This document shows positions 36,873 to 48,241 of a stretch of 64,000 bases of DNA, piece by piece. Under the pieces are notes generated by a model. That model was not told the DNA's origin. It made no database searches and saw only the letters and a program-made list of their open reading frames with translations. Both the position numbers and the translations under genes were made by a program. How positions within the stretch are numbered: the first letter of the stretch is position 1; every line of letters starts with the position of its first letter. The DNA is taken from assembly GCF_002242685.1 (NCBI RefSeq), contig NZ_NBIM01000001.1:1240001-1304000 (forward strand). Reading direction: 5' to 3'. This DNA is from Oceanimonas doudoroffii. Lineage in GTDB: Bacteria; Pseudomonadota; Gammaproteobacteria; Enterobacterales; Aeromonadaceae.

Positions 36873-36956
36873 CGTAGGTTGGCGATGAGCGCAGCGAATC
36901 CCAACATTATACCGCCGGCTTCGTGTTGGTATTCGCAAGGCTCATTCCAACCTACG
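36873..36956. repeat. 84-bp palindromic repeat, copy 3
   Basis: Begins CGTAGGTTGGCGATGAGC and ends CATTCCAACCTACG. Same length and orientation as copy 2. It sits between the convergent genes modE and acnA. Confidence 0.85.
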
Positions 36957-36981
36957 GTTCACTGACTGACAGCTTCGAGCG

Positions 36982-39693
<2,712 letters not shown>

Positions 39694-39978
39694 GTTTCCT
39701 CCTTGGTTCCTGAGCGTCCGGCACCCCGTTACGGCAGTGCCGCCGAATAAGCATTATTTTTATATATCAGACAGTTAGGAATTGATTATGGCCCAAGGAC
39801 GAACAAGGATCAAAAAATGGCCGGCGACCGGCTTAGGGGCCATACTGCAAGGGGAATGACAACCATGATTTTTTGGCCTCAGCCCCGTTTTTTCTCGTTG
39901 GCACAATGCGCCGTGATGGCGTAGAAGGAAGCCCGAAATCACCTTGCACACTCAGTTACAGGACACCGCCGCGCACTC
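39694..39978. promoter_or_regulatory. intergenic region between acnA and rimK
   Basis: These 285 bases hold the divergent promoters. The acnA-proximal part is AT-rich (AAGCATTATTTTTATATATC near 39750). A hairpin-like GGCCTCAGCCCC lies near 39877. No gene or clear operator was found. Confidence 0.4.
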
Positions 39979-40881
39979 ATGAAGATCGCCATTCTTTCCC
40001 GCAATCCCTCGTTGTATTCCACCCGGCGCCTGCAGGCAGCCGCCGAGGCCCGGGGCCACGAGGTCAGCATCATCGATGCCCTGCGCTGCTACATGAACAT
40101 TAACGACAACAAGCCCTCCATCCATTACAAGGGGGAAGATCTGGCGCATTTCGACGCCATCATTCCCCGCATTGGCGCCTCGGTCACCTTTTACGGCACC
40201 GCCGTATTGCGCCAGTTTGAAATGATGGGTTGCTACACCCTCAACCACTCGGCGGCCATCAGCCGCTCCCGGGACAAGCTGCGCTCGCTGCAGGTGCTGT
40301 CGGGCCACGGCGTGGGCATGCCGATCACCGGCTTTGCCAACAAGCCCGACGACGTCCCCGATCTGATCGACATGGTGGGCGGCGCCCCACTGGTGATCAA
40401 GCTGCTGGAAGGCACCCAGGGGATTGGCGTGGTGCTGGCGGAAACCCGCAAGGCGGCGGAAAGCGTGCTGGAAGCCTTTATGGGCCTCAAGGCCAACATC
40501 ATGGTGCAGGAATTTATCGAAGAAGCCGGCGGCGCCGACATTCGCTGCTTTGTGCTGGGTGACAAGGTAATCGCCGCCATGAAACGCCAGGCTCAGGAGG
40601 GCGAATTTCGCTCCAACCTGCACCGGGGGGGCGAAGCGCGCCTGGTGCGCATTACCCCCGAAGAGCGCAAGACCGCCATCGCCTCGGCCAAGGCCATGGG
40701 CCTTCAGGTGGCCGGGGTGGATCTGCTGCGCTCAAAGCGTGGCCCCCTGGTGATGGAGGTCAACTCATCCCCCGGCCTGGAAGGCATTGAAAGTGCCACC
40801 GGCAAGGACGTGGCGGACCTGATCATTCAGCACATCGAAAGCCATGCCCATCGCAAACCCCGTCACCGGGAGCGTGGCTGA
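39979..40881 (+). CDS. rimK: ribosomal protein S6 glutamate ligase RimK
   Basis: RimK is an ATP-grasp ligase that adds glutamate residues to the C-terminus of ribosomal protein S6. The 300-residue product has ATP-grasp motifs [33 protein letters not shown] and the metal site [14 protein letters not shown]. The start [18 protein letters not shown] matches the family. It overlaps the next gene by one base. Confidence 0.94.
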   Translation: MKIAILSRNPSLYSTRRLQAAAEARGHEVSIIDALRCYMNINDNKPSIHYKGEDLAHFDAIIPRIGASVTFYGTAVLRQFEMMGCYTLNHSAAISRSRDKLRSLQVLSGHGVGMPITGFANKPDDVPDLIDMVGGAPLVIKLLEGTQGIGVVLAETRKAAESVLEAFMGLKANIMVQEFIEEAGGADIRCFVLGDKVIAAMKRQAQEGEFRSNLHRGGEARLVRITPEERKTAIASAKAMGLQVAGVDLLRSKRGPLVMEVNSSPGLEGIESATGKDVADLIIQHIESHAHRKPRHRERG

Positions 40882-41900
40882 TGAGAGCGACTTTTGAACT
40901 CGCCGGCCAGCATGTGGCTCCCGGCCGCCGCCAGACCATGCAGCTGGCCCTGGCCCAGCTCTATACTCAATCGCCACTGACGGTGCCGGTAGAAGTGGTG
41001 CACGGCAAACTGCCGGGCCCGGTGCTGCTGCTGTGCGCCGCCATTCACGGCGATGAGCTCAACGGCATTGAGGTGGTCAACCAGGTGCTGGCCAGGATCA
41101 ACCCGGCCCGCCTCAGAGGCACCCTGGTAGCGGTGCCCGTGGTCAATGTGTTCGGCTTTATTCACAAGTCCCGCTACCTGCCGGACCGGCGCGATCTCAA
41201 CCGCTGCTTTCCCGGCTCGGAAAAAGGCTCACTCGGCGCCCGGGTTGCGCACTTTTTCGTGAATGAGATCGTCAGCAAGTGCAGCCATATTATCGACCTG
41301 CACACCGGCGCGATTCACCGCAGCAACCTGCCCCAGATTCGTGCCCAGCTTGACTGTCCGGTCACTCGGCAAATGGCGGAGAGCTTTGGCGCGCCCATTA
41401 TTCTGGATGCCAGCATTCGCGACGGCTCCTTACGCTCGGTGGCAGAGACCCAGGGGGTGCCGGTGATCCTCTATGAGGCCGGCGAGGCGCTGCGCTTCGA
41501 CCCGCTGCCGATCAAGGCCGGGGTGCGGGGCGTGCTCAGGGTGATGCGCACGCTGGGCATGCTCAGGGCCACCACCGCCAAATCCGTGACCGAACCCATT
41601 ATCGCCCGCGCCAGCACCTGGATTCGAGCCGAGCACGACGGCCTGCTGCACCTGAAAGTGCGCCTGGGAGAGCGCATTCGCAAGGGGGACTGCCTGGGCA
41701 CCATCACCGCCCCCCTGGGCACGGAAAACCGGGATATCATTGCACCGCGCAGCGGCATTGTGATCGGCAGCCTGACCATGCCCCTGGTCAATGAAGGCGA
41801 CGCCATCTGCCATATTGCCCTGTTTGACGAGATCAAACAGGCGGAGAAAACGGTGGAACGCTTTGTGGACGAGTTGGATGTACAGACGCCGGCCATGTAG
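40881..41900 (+). CDS. succinylglutamate desuccinylase/aspartoacylase-family zinc hydrolase
   Basis: The 339-residue protein has the zinc-ligand motif AAIHGDELNGIEVV (His and Glu) and the third ligand in IIDLHTGA, plus a C-terminal barrel-like domain (HLKVRLGERIRKGDCLGTI). Family enzymes hydrolyse amide bonds of N-acyl amino acids. Its translational coupling to rimK suggests a link with glutamate tail handling or with a related metabolite. The substrate is unknown. Confidence 0.86.
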   Translation: MRATFELAGQHVAPGRRQTMQLALAQLYTQSPLTVPVEVVHGKLPGPVLLLCAAIHGDELNGIEVVNQVLARINPARLRGTLVAVPVVNVFGFIHKSRYLPDRRDLNRCFPGSEKGSLGARVAHFFVNEIVSKCSHIIDLHTGAIHRSNLPQIRAQLDCPVTRQMAESFGAPIILDASIRDGSLRSVAETQGVPVILYEAGEALRFDPLPIKAGVRGVLRVMRTLGMLRATTAKSVTEPIIARASTWIRAEHDGLLHLKVRLGERIRKGDCLGTITAPLGTENRDIIAPRSGIVIGSLTMPLVNEGDAICHIALFDEIKQAEKTVERFVDELDVQTPAM

Positions 41901-41923
41901 TGCATGGCCCGCTATCACCAATA

Positions 41924-42366
41924 GAAAAGGGGCAGCCACCGGCTGCCCCTTTTGATGTCGTCGGCTCGTTCCTGAACCTGATTGCTCCCTGCAATCCCTG
42001 ACCTGACTCCTCCGAGTCTTCCTCTTTCCCGTTCCATCGGGCTCGTCCCTGCATCTTCCATGAATGGCCGCCGTCCTGCTGCCAACCGCTTCTTCCTGAA
42101 GGTATCCCTGATCTTCCTGACCTGTTCCACTTGGCCTTCATGGCCGTGTCCCTTGCCATTCCTGGCTGCCGGCATCCTGCCTGCACCGTCTTCCCCGATT
42201 CCTTTCTTCACACCTTCCGTGTTGGTGTGTCCTGTGAGCCTTCCTGCTCGCTGCCTTCCCGGCAACTCAGCCTGCCTTGCTGTTGGTATTCATCATATCC
42301 TTTCCCCCGGCCGACACAATGCGGTGGGCAGGTTCACGCCTCTGCTTGAAATTCAACCTGACAACA
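41924..42366 (-). ncRNA. csrB: CsrB-like regulatory RNA (CsrA sponge)
   Basis: Read on the minus strand, the region contains about 26 GGA motifs in roughly 400 bases, many as CAGGAAG, CAGGATG, CAGGGA or AAGGA. Several lie in hairpin loops, for example GATTGCAGGGAGCAATC (41980-41996) and CTTCAGGAAGAAG near 42095. It ends in a strong intrinsic terminator. This is the architecture of CsrB/CsrC, which titrate the translational repressor CsrA. A TATAAA box at 42374-42379 puts the start near 42366; the 5' end is an estimate. Open frames in this region are accidental. Confidence 0.88.
41925..41953. terminator. shared terminator of the hydrolase gene and the CsrB-like RNA
   Basis: GGGGCAGCC (41929-41937) and GGCTGCCCC (41941-41949) form a nine-base stem with a three-base loop, flanked by AAAA and TTTT. 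It works in both directions, ending the plus-strand hydrolase transcript and the minus-strand RNA. Confidence 0.92.
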
Positions 42367-42373
42367 AAAATTC

Positions 42374-42379
42374 TTTATA
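42374..42379 (-). promoter_or_regulatory. candidate -10 box of the CsrB-like RNA
   Basis: TATAAA on the minus strand, in an AT-rich stretch just before the GGA-rich region. No convincing -35 is found 17 bases upstream, consistent with activator-dependent transcription. Confidence 0.5.
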
Positions 42380-42443
42380 TTCATAAACTTACAACGAATT
42401 TCCGCCAAAATCCATATATCAAAAGCGCCTTTTCCATGCGTGC

Positions 42444-42461
42444 CTTGAGAGATCGCTTACA
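42444..42461. promoter_or_regulatory. candidate UvrY/GacA binding site upstream of the CsrB-like RNA
   Basis: CTTGAGAGATCGCTTACA matches 15 of 18 positions of the inverted repeat that I recall for UvrY at E. coli csrB (TGTGAGAGATCTCTTACA). It is about 80 bases upstream of the predicted start, a plausible activator position. Confidence 0.6.
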
Positions 42462-42587
42462 GGGAGCGGGGGTAAATCAGGAAGGGGAATCATCAGTCGC
42501 CCCAGAGATAATGGTCGTTTGGCGCCGAATACCACGGACTCACGACCCAAAGGCAGGCTGGCGTATGGATAAACAGCGGTATTACAA

Positions 42588-42616
42588 ATAAAAAATGCCG
42601 GGGCAAGCCCGGCATG
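42588..42616 (-). terminator. terminator of the thr operon
   Basis: ATGCCGGG (42595-42602) and CCCGGCAT (42608-42615) form an eight-base stem with a T-run on the minus strand, just after thrC. Confidence 0.9.
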
Positions 42617-42638
42617 GTGATATGGCAAGCGGTTCGCC

Positions 42639-43913
42639 TCAGCCCATCATTTTCGCCTTGAGGGCGGCAAAGTCGGCGGGAATGGTCTCGGACAGGGATT
42701 CCATGGCGCCGTGCTTGGCCAGCGGGCCCGGCAGTTCAATGTCCTGCTCCAGAATGCGGTCCACACTTTCCTTGAACTTGGCCGGATGAGCGGTACACAG
42801 GAAGATGCCCACTTCGTCCTTGCCGCGCTCCTTGTTGAGCAGATCCCAGGCGATGGCGCCGTGGGGCTCGCACAGGTAGCCCTTGGCAAACAGCCGCTTG
42901 AGGGCGTCCTGGGTTTGCTCATCGTTAAGGGCACCGGAAGCGATATCAGAAAGACTCCAGCCCTTGACCCGGCACAGCTCTTCCACCCGCGGCCAGTTGT
43001 TGGGTCGGCTCACGTCCATGGCGTTGGACAGGGTGGCCACGGTGGCCTGCGGATCCCAGTTGCCGCTTTCCAGGTAACGCGGCACGGTGTCGTTGGCATT
43101 GGTGGCGGCCACAAAGCGCTTCACCGGCAGGCCGATGGCCTTGGCAATCAGACCGGCGGTCAGGTTGCCGAAGTTACCGGACGGCACGCAGATCACCGCC
43201 TTGTTGCGCTGCTCGGCGGGCAGCTCGGCCACGGCTTCAAAGTAGTAGCACACCTGGGCCAGCAGACGGCTGATGTTGATGGAGTTGGCGGAATTCAGGC
43301 CCACGGCGGCCTTCAGCTCTTCGTCGTCAAAGGCGTTCTTGACCAGCGCCTGGCAGGCGTCAAAGTCACCCTGCACCGCAAAGGTGCGAATGTTGCCACC
43401 CAGGGTGGTGAACAGCTTTTCCTGCAACGGGCTGATTTTGCCCTCGGGGTAGAGGATCACCACTTCGATATTGGGCAGGCCGTAGAAGGCGTGGGCCACG
43501 GCGGCACCGGTGTCGCCGGAGGTGGCGGTCAGAATGGTGATCTTGCCTTCACTGCTCAGGGTGGCCAGGCACTGGGCCATAAAGCGGCCGCCAAAGTCCT
43601 TGAACGCCAGAGTCGGGCCGTGGAACAGCTCCAGGGCGTAGGTGTGCTCGTCCACCTTCACCAGCGGCGCCGGAAAGGTAAAGGCGTGCTCCACCATGGC
43701 GGTGAGGGTGTCCTTGGGAATTTCGTCACCGATCAGATGCTGCAGTATGGCTACCGAGCGGGGCACCAGCGGCTGCTCCAGCAGGGCGTCAACGTTGGCA
43801 AGCGGGCTCAGGTTTTCCGGAAAGAACAGGCCCTGGCCCCGGCCCAGGCCCTGCTTGACGGCGCCGGCAAAATTGATGGTCTCTGCATTATCCTTGATGT
43901 TGTACAACTTCAT
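42639..43913 (-). CDS. thrC: threonine synthase
   Basis: ThrC converts O-phosphohomoserine to threonine using pyridoxal phosphate. The 424-residue protein has the PLP lysine Lys105 in [14 protein letters not shown] and the phosphate loop [11 protein letters not shown]. The start at 43913 gives [19 protein letters not shown], the family N-terminus; it overlaps thrB by four bases. Last gene of thrLABC. Confidence 0.96.
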   Translation of the reverse strand: MKLYNIKDNAETINFAGAVKQGLGRGQGLFFPENLSPLANVDALLEQPLVPRSVAILQHLIGDEIPKDTLTAMVEHAFTFPAPLVKVDEHTYALELFHGPTLAFKDFGGRFMAQCLATLSSEGKITILTATSGDTGAAVAHAFYGLPNIEVVILYPEGKISPLQEKLFTTLGGNIRTFAVQGDFDACQALVKNAFDDEELKAAVGLNSANSINISRLLAQVCYYFEAVAELPAEQRNKAVICVPSGNFGNLTAGLIAKAIGLPVKRFVAATNANDTVPRYLESGNWDPQATVATLSNAMDVSRPNNWPRVEELCRVKGWSLSDIASGALNDEQTQDALKRLFAKGYLCEPHGAIAWDLLNKERGKDEVGIFLCTAHPAKFKESVDRILEQDIELPGPLAKHGAMESLSETIPADFAALKAKMMG

Positions 43914-44866
43914 AGCTTGGTTCCTGTGACTCGCGCGCCTTCGGCGTCGAGTTTGCAAATATGGCAAAAGCCATCCTGATTCTGAATAAAGTGGTCGGCC
44001 AGCCAGGCCTTGAGTTTTTCCGCCTGATGCAGATCCTTCATCACCGTAAACACGGTGGGGCCACTGCCGGAAATGCCGGTGGCCAGGGCCCCCATGGCGG
44101 CGGCGTGCTCACGCACTTCCTTAAAGCCGGGGATCAGCTGGGCACGATAGGGCTCGGCAATCACGTCCTTGAGCATGGCCGCAGCCACCTGCTCCTGACC
44201 GGTGTGGCTGGCGTGCACAAAGCCCGCCAGGCGACGACCGTATTCCAGGCAGTCCTGACGGCGGTACTGGGCCGGCAGAATTTCCCGGGCGGCAGAGGTA
44301 GACACGGCGATGCCGGGGTAACACACCACCCAGTACCATTCTTCAAAGGACGGCAGGGTCTGGCTGACCACACCGGCTTCGTCCAGCACCAGTTGCATGC
44401 CGCCCAGGTGACAGGGTGCCACGTTGTCGTAATGCACCGAGCCGGAGATTCGCCCTTCCAGCTCACCCATCAGCAGCATCAGCTCATGCTCGCTCATGGC
44501 GTTATCGTAAAAGGCGTTCAGGGCCACAAAGGCGGCCACTATGCTGGTGGCGCTGGAGCCCAGCCCCGAGCCCACCGGCAGGTTCTTTTCCAGGGTCATG
44601 GTCAGCGGCTTGCGCGCCAGGCCCTTTTTGTCGAGCGCCTTTTCATAGGACAGCCAGCAATCGTAAACGATATTCTGGGTGTAATCGTCCGGCAGCTTGT
44701 GGGCATAGGGACCGGCATTGGTAAGGTAAAAATCGCCGCTGGCGTTTTCCACCAGCACGCGGTCCCCCAGCAGGGAGCCATCGAGGGGGGCCAGCGCGGC
44801 CCCCAGTACATCAAACCCAACACTGACGTTGGCGGTAGAGGCCGGCGCGTAGGCTACAACACTCAT
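43910..44866 (-). CDS. thrB: homoserine kinase
   Basis: ThrB phosphorylates homoserine. This GHMP kinase of 318 residues has the ATP loop [11 protein letters not shown] at about residues 97-107, the N-terminal [16 protein letters not shown], and the C-terminal [12 protein letters not shown]. It starts directly after the thrA stop. Confidence 0.96.
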   Translation of the reverse strand: MSVVAYAPASTANVSVGFDVLGAALAPLDGSLLGDRVLVENASGDFYLTNAGPYAHKLPDDYTQNIVYDCWLSYEKALDKKGLARKPLTMTLEKNLPVGSGLGSSATSIVAAFVALNAFYDNAMSEHELMLLMGELEGRISGSVHYDNVAPCHLGGMQLVLDEAGVVSQTLPSFEEWYWVVCYPGIAVSTSAAREILPAQYRRQDCLEYGRRLAGFVHASHTGQEQVAAAMLKDVIAEPYRAQLIPGFKEVREHAAAMGALATGISGSGPTVFTVMKDLHQAEKLKAWLADHFIQNQDGFCHICKLDAEGARVTGTKL

Positions 44867-47323
44867 TTAAATCTCCTGCTTCCAGTTATGGGTGCGCAAC
44901 AGGTCGGCAAAGACACCGGCGGCGGTCACATCGGCACCGGCACCGTAGCCACGCAGCACCAGCGGAATGGGCTGGTAATACTGGGTGTAAAACGCCAGGG
45001 CGTTTTCGCCGTCCTTGACTTTAAACAGGGGATCATCCCCGTCCACGGCCTTGATCGCAACCTTGCATTGGCCATTTTCGATAACGCCCACATAGCGCAG
45101 CACTCGTCCTTCGCCCGCCTCGGCGGCCTTCTCGGCAAACCAGGCGTCCGCTTCCGGCAATCGGGCCATAAAGGACTCGATATCACCGCTGGCGTCAAAG
45201 CCCGGCGGCAGCGCCTGCTCCACCTCAATCTCGTCGAGGCCGAGCTCCATGCCCGCTTCCCGGGCCAGGATCAGCAGCTTGCGGGCCACGTCCATGCCGT
45301 TCAGATCGTCGCGGGGGTCCGGCTCGGTAAAGCCGTTCTCCCGGGCGATGCGGGTGGCTTCGGCAAAGCTCATGCCCTCATCCAGCTTGCCAAAGATATA
45401 GGACAGAGAGCCGGACAGTATGCCGCCAAAGGCCTTGAGCTTGTCGCCGGCACGAATGAGGTTCTGCAGGTTCTCGATCACCGGCAGGCCGGCGCCCACG
45501 TTGGTTTCGTAAAGGAACTTGCGACGAGTGGAACGGGCCGAACGGCGCAGCTCGCGGTAGTAATCCAGGCTGGCGGTGTTGGCCTTTTTGTTGGGGGTAA
45601 CCACGTGAAAGCCGGCGGCAAGAAAGTCGGCGTACTGATCGGCAATCTGCTCGCTGGTGGTACAGTCCACCAGCACGGGGTTGATCAGGTGGCTGTCTTC
45701 CACCAGCCGGGTGACCCGCTCCAGACTGAAGCTTTCCTGGGCCTGCTCCAGGCGATCGCGCCAGTCATTGAGGCTGATGCCGTTTTTATCCAGCAGCATT
45801 TTGCGGGAGTTGGCGATGCCCACCACCCGAATGCCGATGTCCTGGGCTTCCAGCACCGATTGTTGACGACGGATCTGCTCGAGCAGGGCGCCGCCCACGC
45901 CGCCACAGCCCACCAGAAACACATCGATGAACTGACGGCTGGAGAAGAAGTTCTGATGGCAGGCCTTGATCGCCTCGGTCACCTTTTCCTTGCGGATCAC
46001 CGCCGAGATGGAGCGCTCGCTGGACCCTTGAGCGATGGCCACGATATTGATCGAGGCTTCCGCCAGGGAATTGAAGAAGCGGGCAGACACGCCCCGGGCG
46101 GTGCGCATGCGGTCCCCCACCAGGGAGATGATCGCCAGATCGTCAATCACATCCAGCGGCTCCAGCAGGTTGTTCTTGAACTCCAGGGCAAATTCGTTGG
46201 CGATGGCCTTTTGCACCTTTTGCTTGTCGTAGGTATGAATACAGAAGCTGACGCTGTATTCCGACGAGCTTTGGGTGATTAGCACTATGCTGGCACCGGC
46301 ACGGGAGATGCAGGAAAACAGCCGGCCGGCCATGCCCACCATGCCCTTCATGCCCGGGCCGGAGATGTTGATCATGGTCATGCCGGCCAGATCGGAAATG
46401 CCCTTGACCTGCAGATCGTCGTCACTGCACTCCGGGCCGATCAGCGAGCCTTCGCCCTGAGGGTTACCGGTATTCTTGATCAGGCAGGGAATGTGGAACT
46501 GGGCGATGGGAGCGATGGTTTTAGGGTGCAGTACCTTGGCACCGAAATAGGACAGCTCCATGGCTTCCTTGTAGGACAGCTGGCGCAGCAGCTTGGCGTC
46601 GGGCACCAGCCGCGGGTCACAGTTGTAGACGCCGTCCACGTCGGTCCAGATCTCGCAGCACTCGGCACCCACGCAGGCGGCCAGCACGGCGGCGGAGTAG
46701 TCGGAGCCGTTGCGGCCCAAAATGACGGTTTCACCCTTTTCATTGCCGGCGGTAAAGCCCGGCATCAGGTAAACGCAGTCGTCACGCAGGCCCTTGTCGG
46801 CGAAACGCTGGCGGGACACCTCGATATTGACCTGGGCCTCCAGCACACTGCCCTCGCCCAGCAGCATTTCCTGGGGCGAGATCACTTCCACCTGCTCGCC
46901 CCGGGCGCGCAGCAGTTCGGCCATGGTGGCGATGGACAGCGCCTCGCCCCGGCTGAGAATGCGGGCCTGAATATTGTCGGGGCACTGTTGCAGCAGGCTG
47001 ACCCCCTGCAACAGCCGGGTCAGCTGGTTGAGCTCGCGCTCCACCACGGCCTTGAGCCCGGTGTCGTCCAGTTCGGCATACTTGCCCTTGAGTCCGTCGA
47101 TGATGCCGTGAAAAATCTGCTCGATTTCCTTCAGCACCGGCGCCGCTTCCAGGCCGCGAATGGTCTGCTCCACCACGGCCACCAGGTGGTTGGTTACTCG
47201 GGCCGGTGCCGACAGCACCAGCGCCACCTGGGACTGCCGCTGGTTGTTGACCACGATATCGGCCACGGTGTCGAACCGTTCGTTATTGGCCAGCGATGTA
47301 CCGCCAAATTTCAGGACTCGCAT
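44867..47323 (-). CDS. thrA: bifunctional aspartokinase I/homoserine dehydrogenase I
   Basis: ThrA carries the first and third steps from aspartate to threonine. The 818-residue protein has the kinase motif KFGGTS at residues 5-10, ACT-type regulatory domains about 315-460, and a dehydrogenase with NAD(P) motif GCGGVGG at 472-478. The regulatory part suggests inhibition by threonine. GGGAGTAATGA precedes the start. Expression is under the leader peptide and attenuator upstream. Confidence 0.97.
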   Translation of the reverse strand: MRVLKFGGTSLANNERFDTVADIVVNNQRQSQVALVLSAPARVTNHLVAVVEQTIRGLEAAPVLKEIEQIFHGIIDGLKGKYAELDDTGLKAVVERELNQLTRLLQGVSLLQQCPDNIQARILSRGEALSIATMAELLRARGEQVEVISPQEMLLGEGSVLEAQVNIEVSRQRFADKGLRDDCVYLMPGFTAGNEKGETVILGRNGSDYSAAVLAACVGAECCEIWTDVDGVYNCDPRLVPDAKLLRQLSYKEAMELSYFGAKVLHPKTIAPIAQFHIPCLIKNTGNPQGEGSLIGPECSDDDLQVKGISDLAGMTMINISGPGMKGMVGMAGRLFSCISRAGASIVLITQSSSEYSVSFCIHTYDKQKVQKAIANEFALEFKNNLLEPLDVIDDLAIISLVGDRMRTARGVSARFFNSLAEASINIVAIAQGSSERSISAVIRKEKVTEAIKACHQNFFSSRQFIDVFLVGCGGVGGALLEQIRRQQSVLEAQDIGIRVVGIANSRKMLLDKNGISLNDWRDRLEQAQESFSLERVTRLVEDSHLINPVLVDCTTSEQIADQYADFLAAGFHVVTPNKKANTASLDYYRELRRSARSTRRKFLYETNVGAGLPVIENLQNLIRAGDKLKAFGGILSGSLSYIFGKLDEGMSFAEATRIARENGFTEPDPRDDLNGMDVARKLLILAREAGMELGLDEIEVEQALPPGFDASGDIESFMARLPEADAWFAEKAAEAGEGRVLRYVGVIENGQCKVAIKAVDGDDPLFKVKDGENALAFYTQYYQPIPLVLRGYGAGADVTAAGVFADLLRTHNWKQEI

Positions 47324-47344
47324 TCATTACTCCCTGTGTAAAAC

Positions 47345-47381
47345 TAAAAAAGCCCGTATCTGGTAGGGACACGGGCTTTTC
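47345..47381 (-). terminator. thr operon attenuator
   Basis: AAAAGCCCGT (47348-47357) and ACGGGCTTTT (47371-47380) form a ten-base stem followed by a T-run on the minus strand, between thrL and thrA. When threonyl- or isoleucyl-tRNA is scarce, ribosome stalling in thrL would prevent this stem from forming. Confidence 0.92.
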
Positions 47382-47409
47382 GATTCAAATTCTGTTTGTC
47401 GTCAGCGCA

Positions 47410-47481
47410 TCAGCCCGCCCCGGTGCCACCGATGGTGGTGCCGGTAATAATAATGGTGGTGGTGCGGGTGAACTGCAGCAT
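47410..47481 (-). CDS. thrL: thr operon leader peptide
   Basis: A 23-residue peptide too short for normal gene calling. It contains eight Thr and four Ile, with runs FTRTTTIIITGTT, and ends GGTGAG, closely like E. coli ThrL (which also ends in GAG). AGG precedes the ATG. It stands before the attenuator and thrA, so it senses charged tRNA-Thr and tRNA-Ile. Confidence 0.93.
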   Translation of the reverse strand: MLQFTRTTTIIITGTTIGGTGAG

Positions 47482-47511
47482 GACATACAACCTGTAACAA
47501 CGAATGGCATA

Positions 47512-47540
47512 GCAATAACCCGGGGCCGGCGGCTTGTCAA
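47512..47540 (-). promoter_or_regulatory. thr operon promoter
   Basis: A perfect -35 TTGACA (47535-47540, minus strand) is followed after 17 bases by TATTGC as a -10. The GC-rich spacer and imperfect -10 suggest some dependence on ppGpp or other factors. It sits just downstream of the lasT stop codon. Confidence 0.6.
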
Positions 47541-47542
47541 CT

Positions 47543-48241
47543 TCACTCCCGGTGTTTGAGGGCCCGTTCAAGGTCCTTGCAGAGCAGGTGCAACAGGTTC
47601 AGGTCCCGCTGCTCCAGCACAGGCAATCGGTCTTTAACCCACTCGGCCAGTTTTTCCTGCTGAGAAACCCCGATGAAATCCAGTAATTGTTCTGTTTTTT
47701 GTTGCAGCACGCGAAGCTGAGCGTTTTCCTGCCGAACGTCGCTTTTTTGTTCAGCTTTCGGTGCCAGCCCCTGACTGAACTCCCAGGCATACAGCATGAT
47801 GGCCTGCCCCAGATTCAGCGACGGATAACTCACCTTGAGCGGCAGATAGCTGATGATATCGGCCTGGGCCAGGTGCTCGTTGCTCAGGCCCGACTCTTCA
47901 CAGCCAAACAACACCGCCACCCGTTGTACCGCCTTGTTGTTGATCTGGGACACGGCTTCCCGGGGGGTCAGATAATGCTGATAGCGGCCCCGGCGGCGGG
48001 CCGTGGTAGCGATCACCAGATCCATGTCGGCCAGGCCCTCGGCCAAGGTAGGATAATATTCGGCCTGCTCCAGTATCTCCTGGGCGCCGTGGGCCACCCA
48101 CTGGGCCTGATCCTGCTCATGCACTCGGCTGTTGACAAGGCGCATGCGCGAAAAGCCCATGGTTTTCATGGCGCGGGCCGCGGCGCCGACGTTTTCCGGA
48201 CGGGCCGGCGACTCCAGTACGAAATACAACTCCACCGACAT
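47543..48241 (-). CDS. lasT: SpoU-family RNA 2'-O-methyltransferase (LasT/TrmJ-like)
   Basis: The 232-residue protein has the SPOUT-fold motifs YFVLESPARPENVGAAARAMK, LFGCEESGLSNE and SLNLGQAIMLYAWEF. It belongs to the SpoU group and is closest to LasT (YjtD) by position next to thrL, the E. coli arrangement. TrmJ is the better-studied relative, modifying position 32 of tRNAs; the exact target here is not known. Its start overlaps the roxA stop by one base. Confidence 0.87.
   Translation of the reverse strand: MSVELYFVLESPARPENVGAAARAMKTMGFSRMRLVNSRVHEQDQAQWVAHGAQEILEQAEYYPTLAEGLADMDLVIATTARRRGRYQHYLTPREAVSQINNKAVQRVAVLFGCEESGLSNEHLAQADIISYLPLKVSYPSLNLGQAIMLYAWEFSQGLAPKAEQKSDVRQENAQLRVLQQKTEQLLDFIGVSQQEKLAEWVKDRLPVLEQRDLNLLHLLCKDLERALKHRE

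Noticed and set aside
41915..42386. Short open frames on both strands between the hydrolase gene and thrC
   Set aside because: The minus-strand sequence is dominated by GGA motifs and ends in a terminator, which explains the region as a CsrB-like RNA. The predicted peptides have no family features.
43961..46282. A 773-residue plus-strand open frame opposite thrB and thrA
   Set aside because: Same antisense effect; the minus-strand genes have all catalytic motifs and proper spacing.
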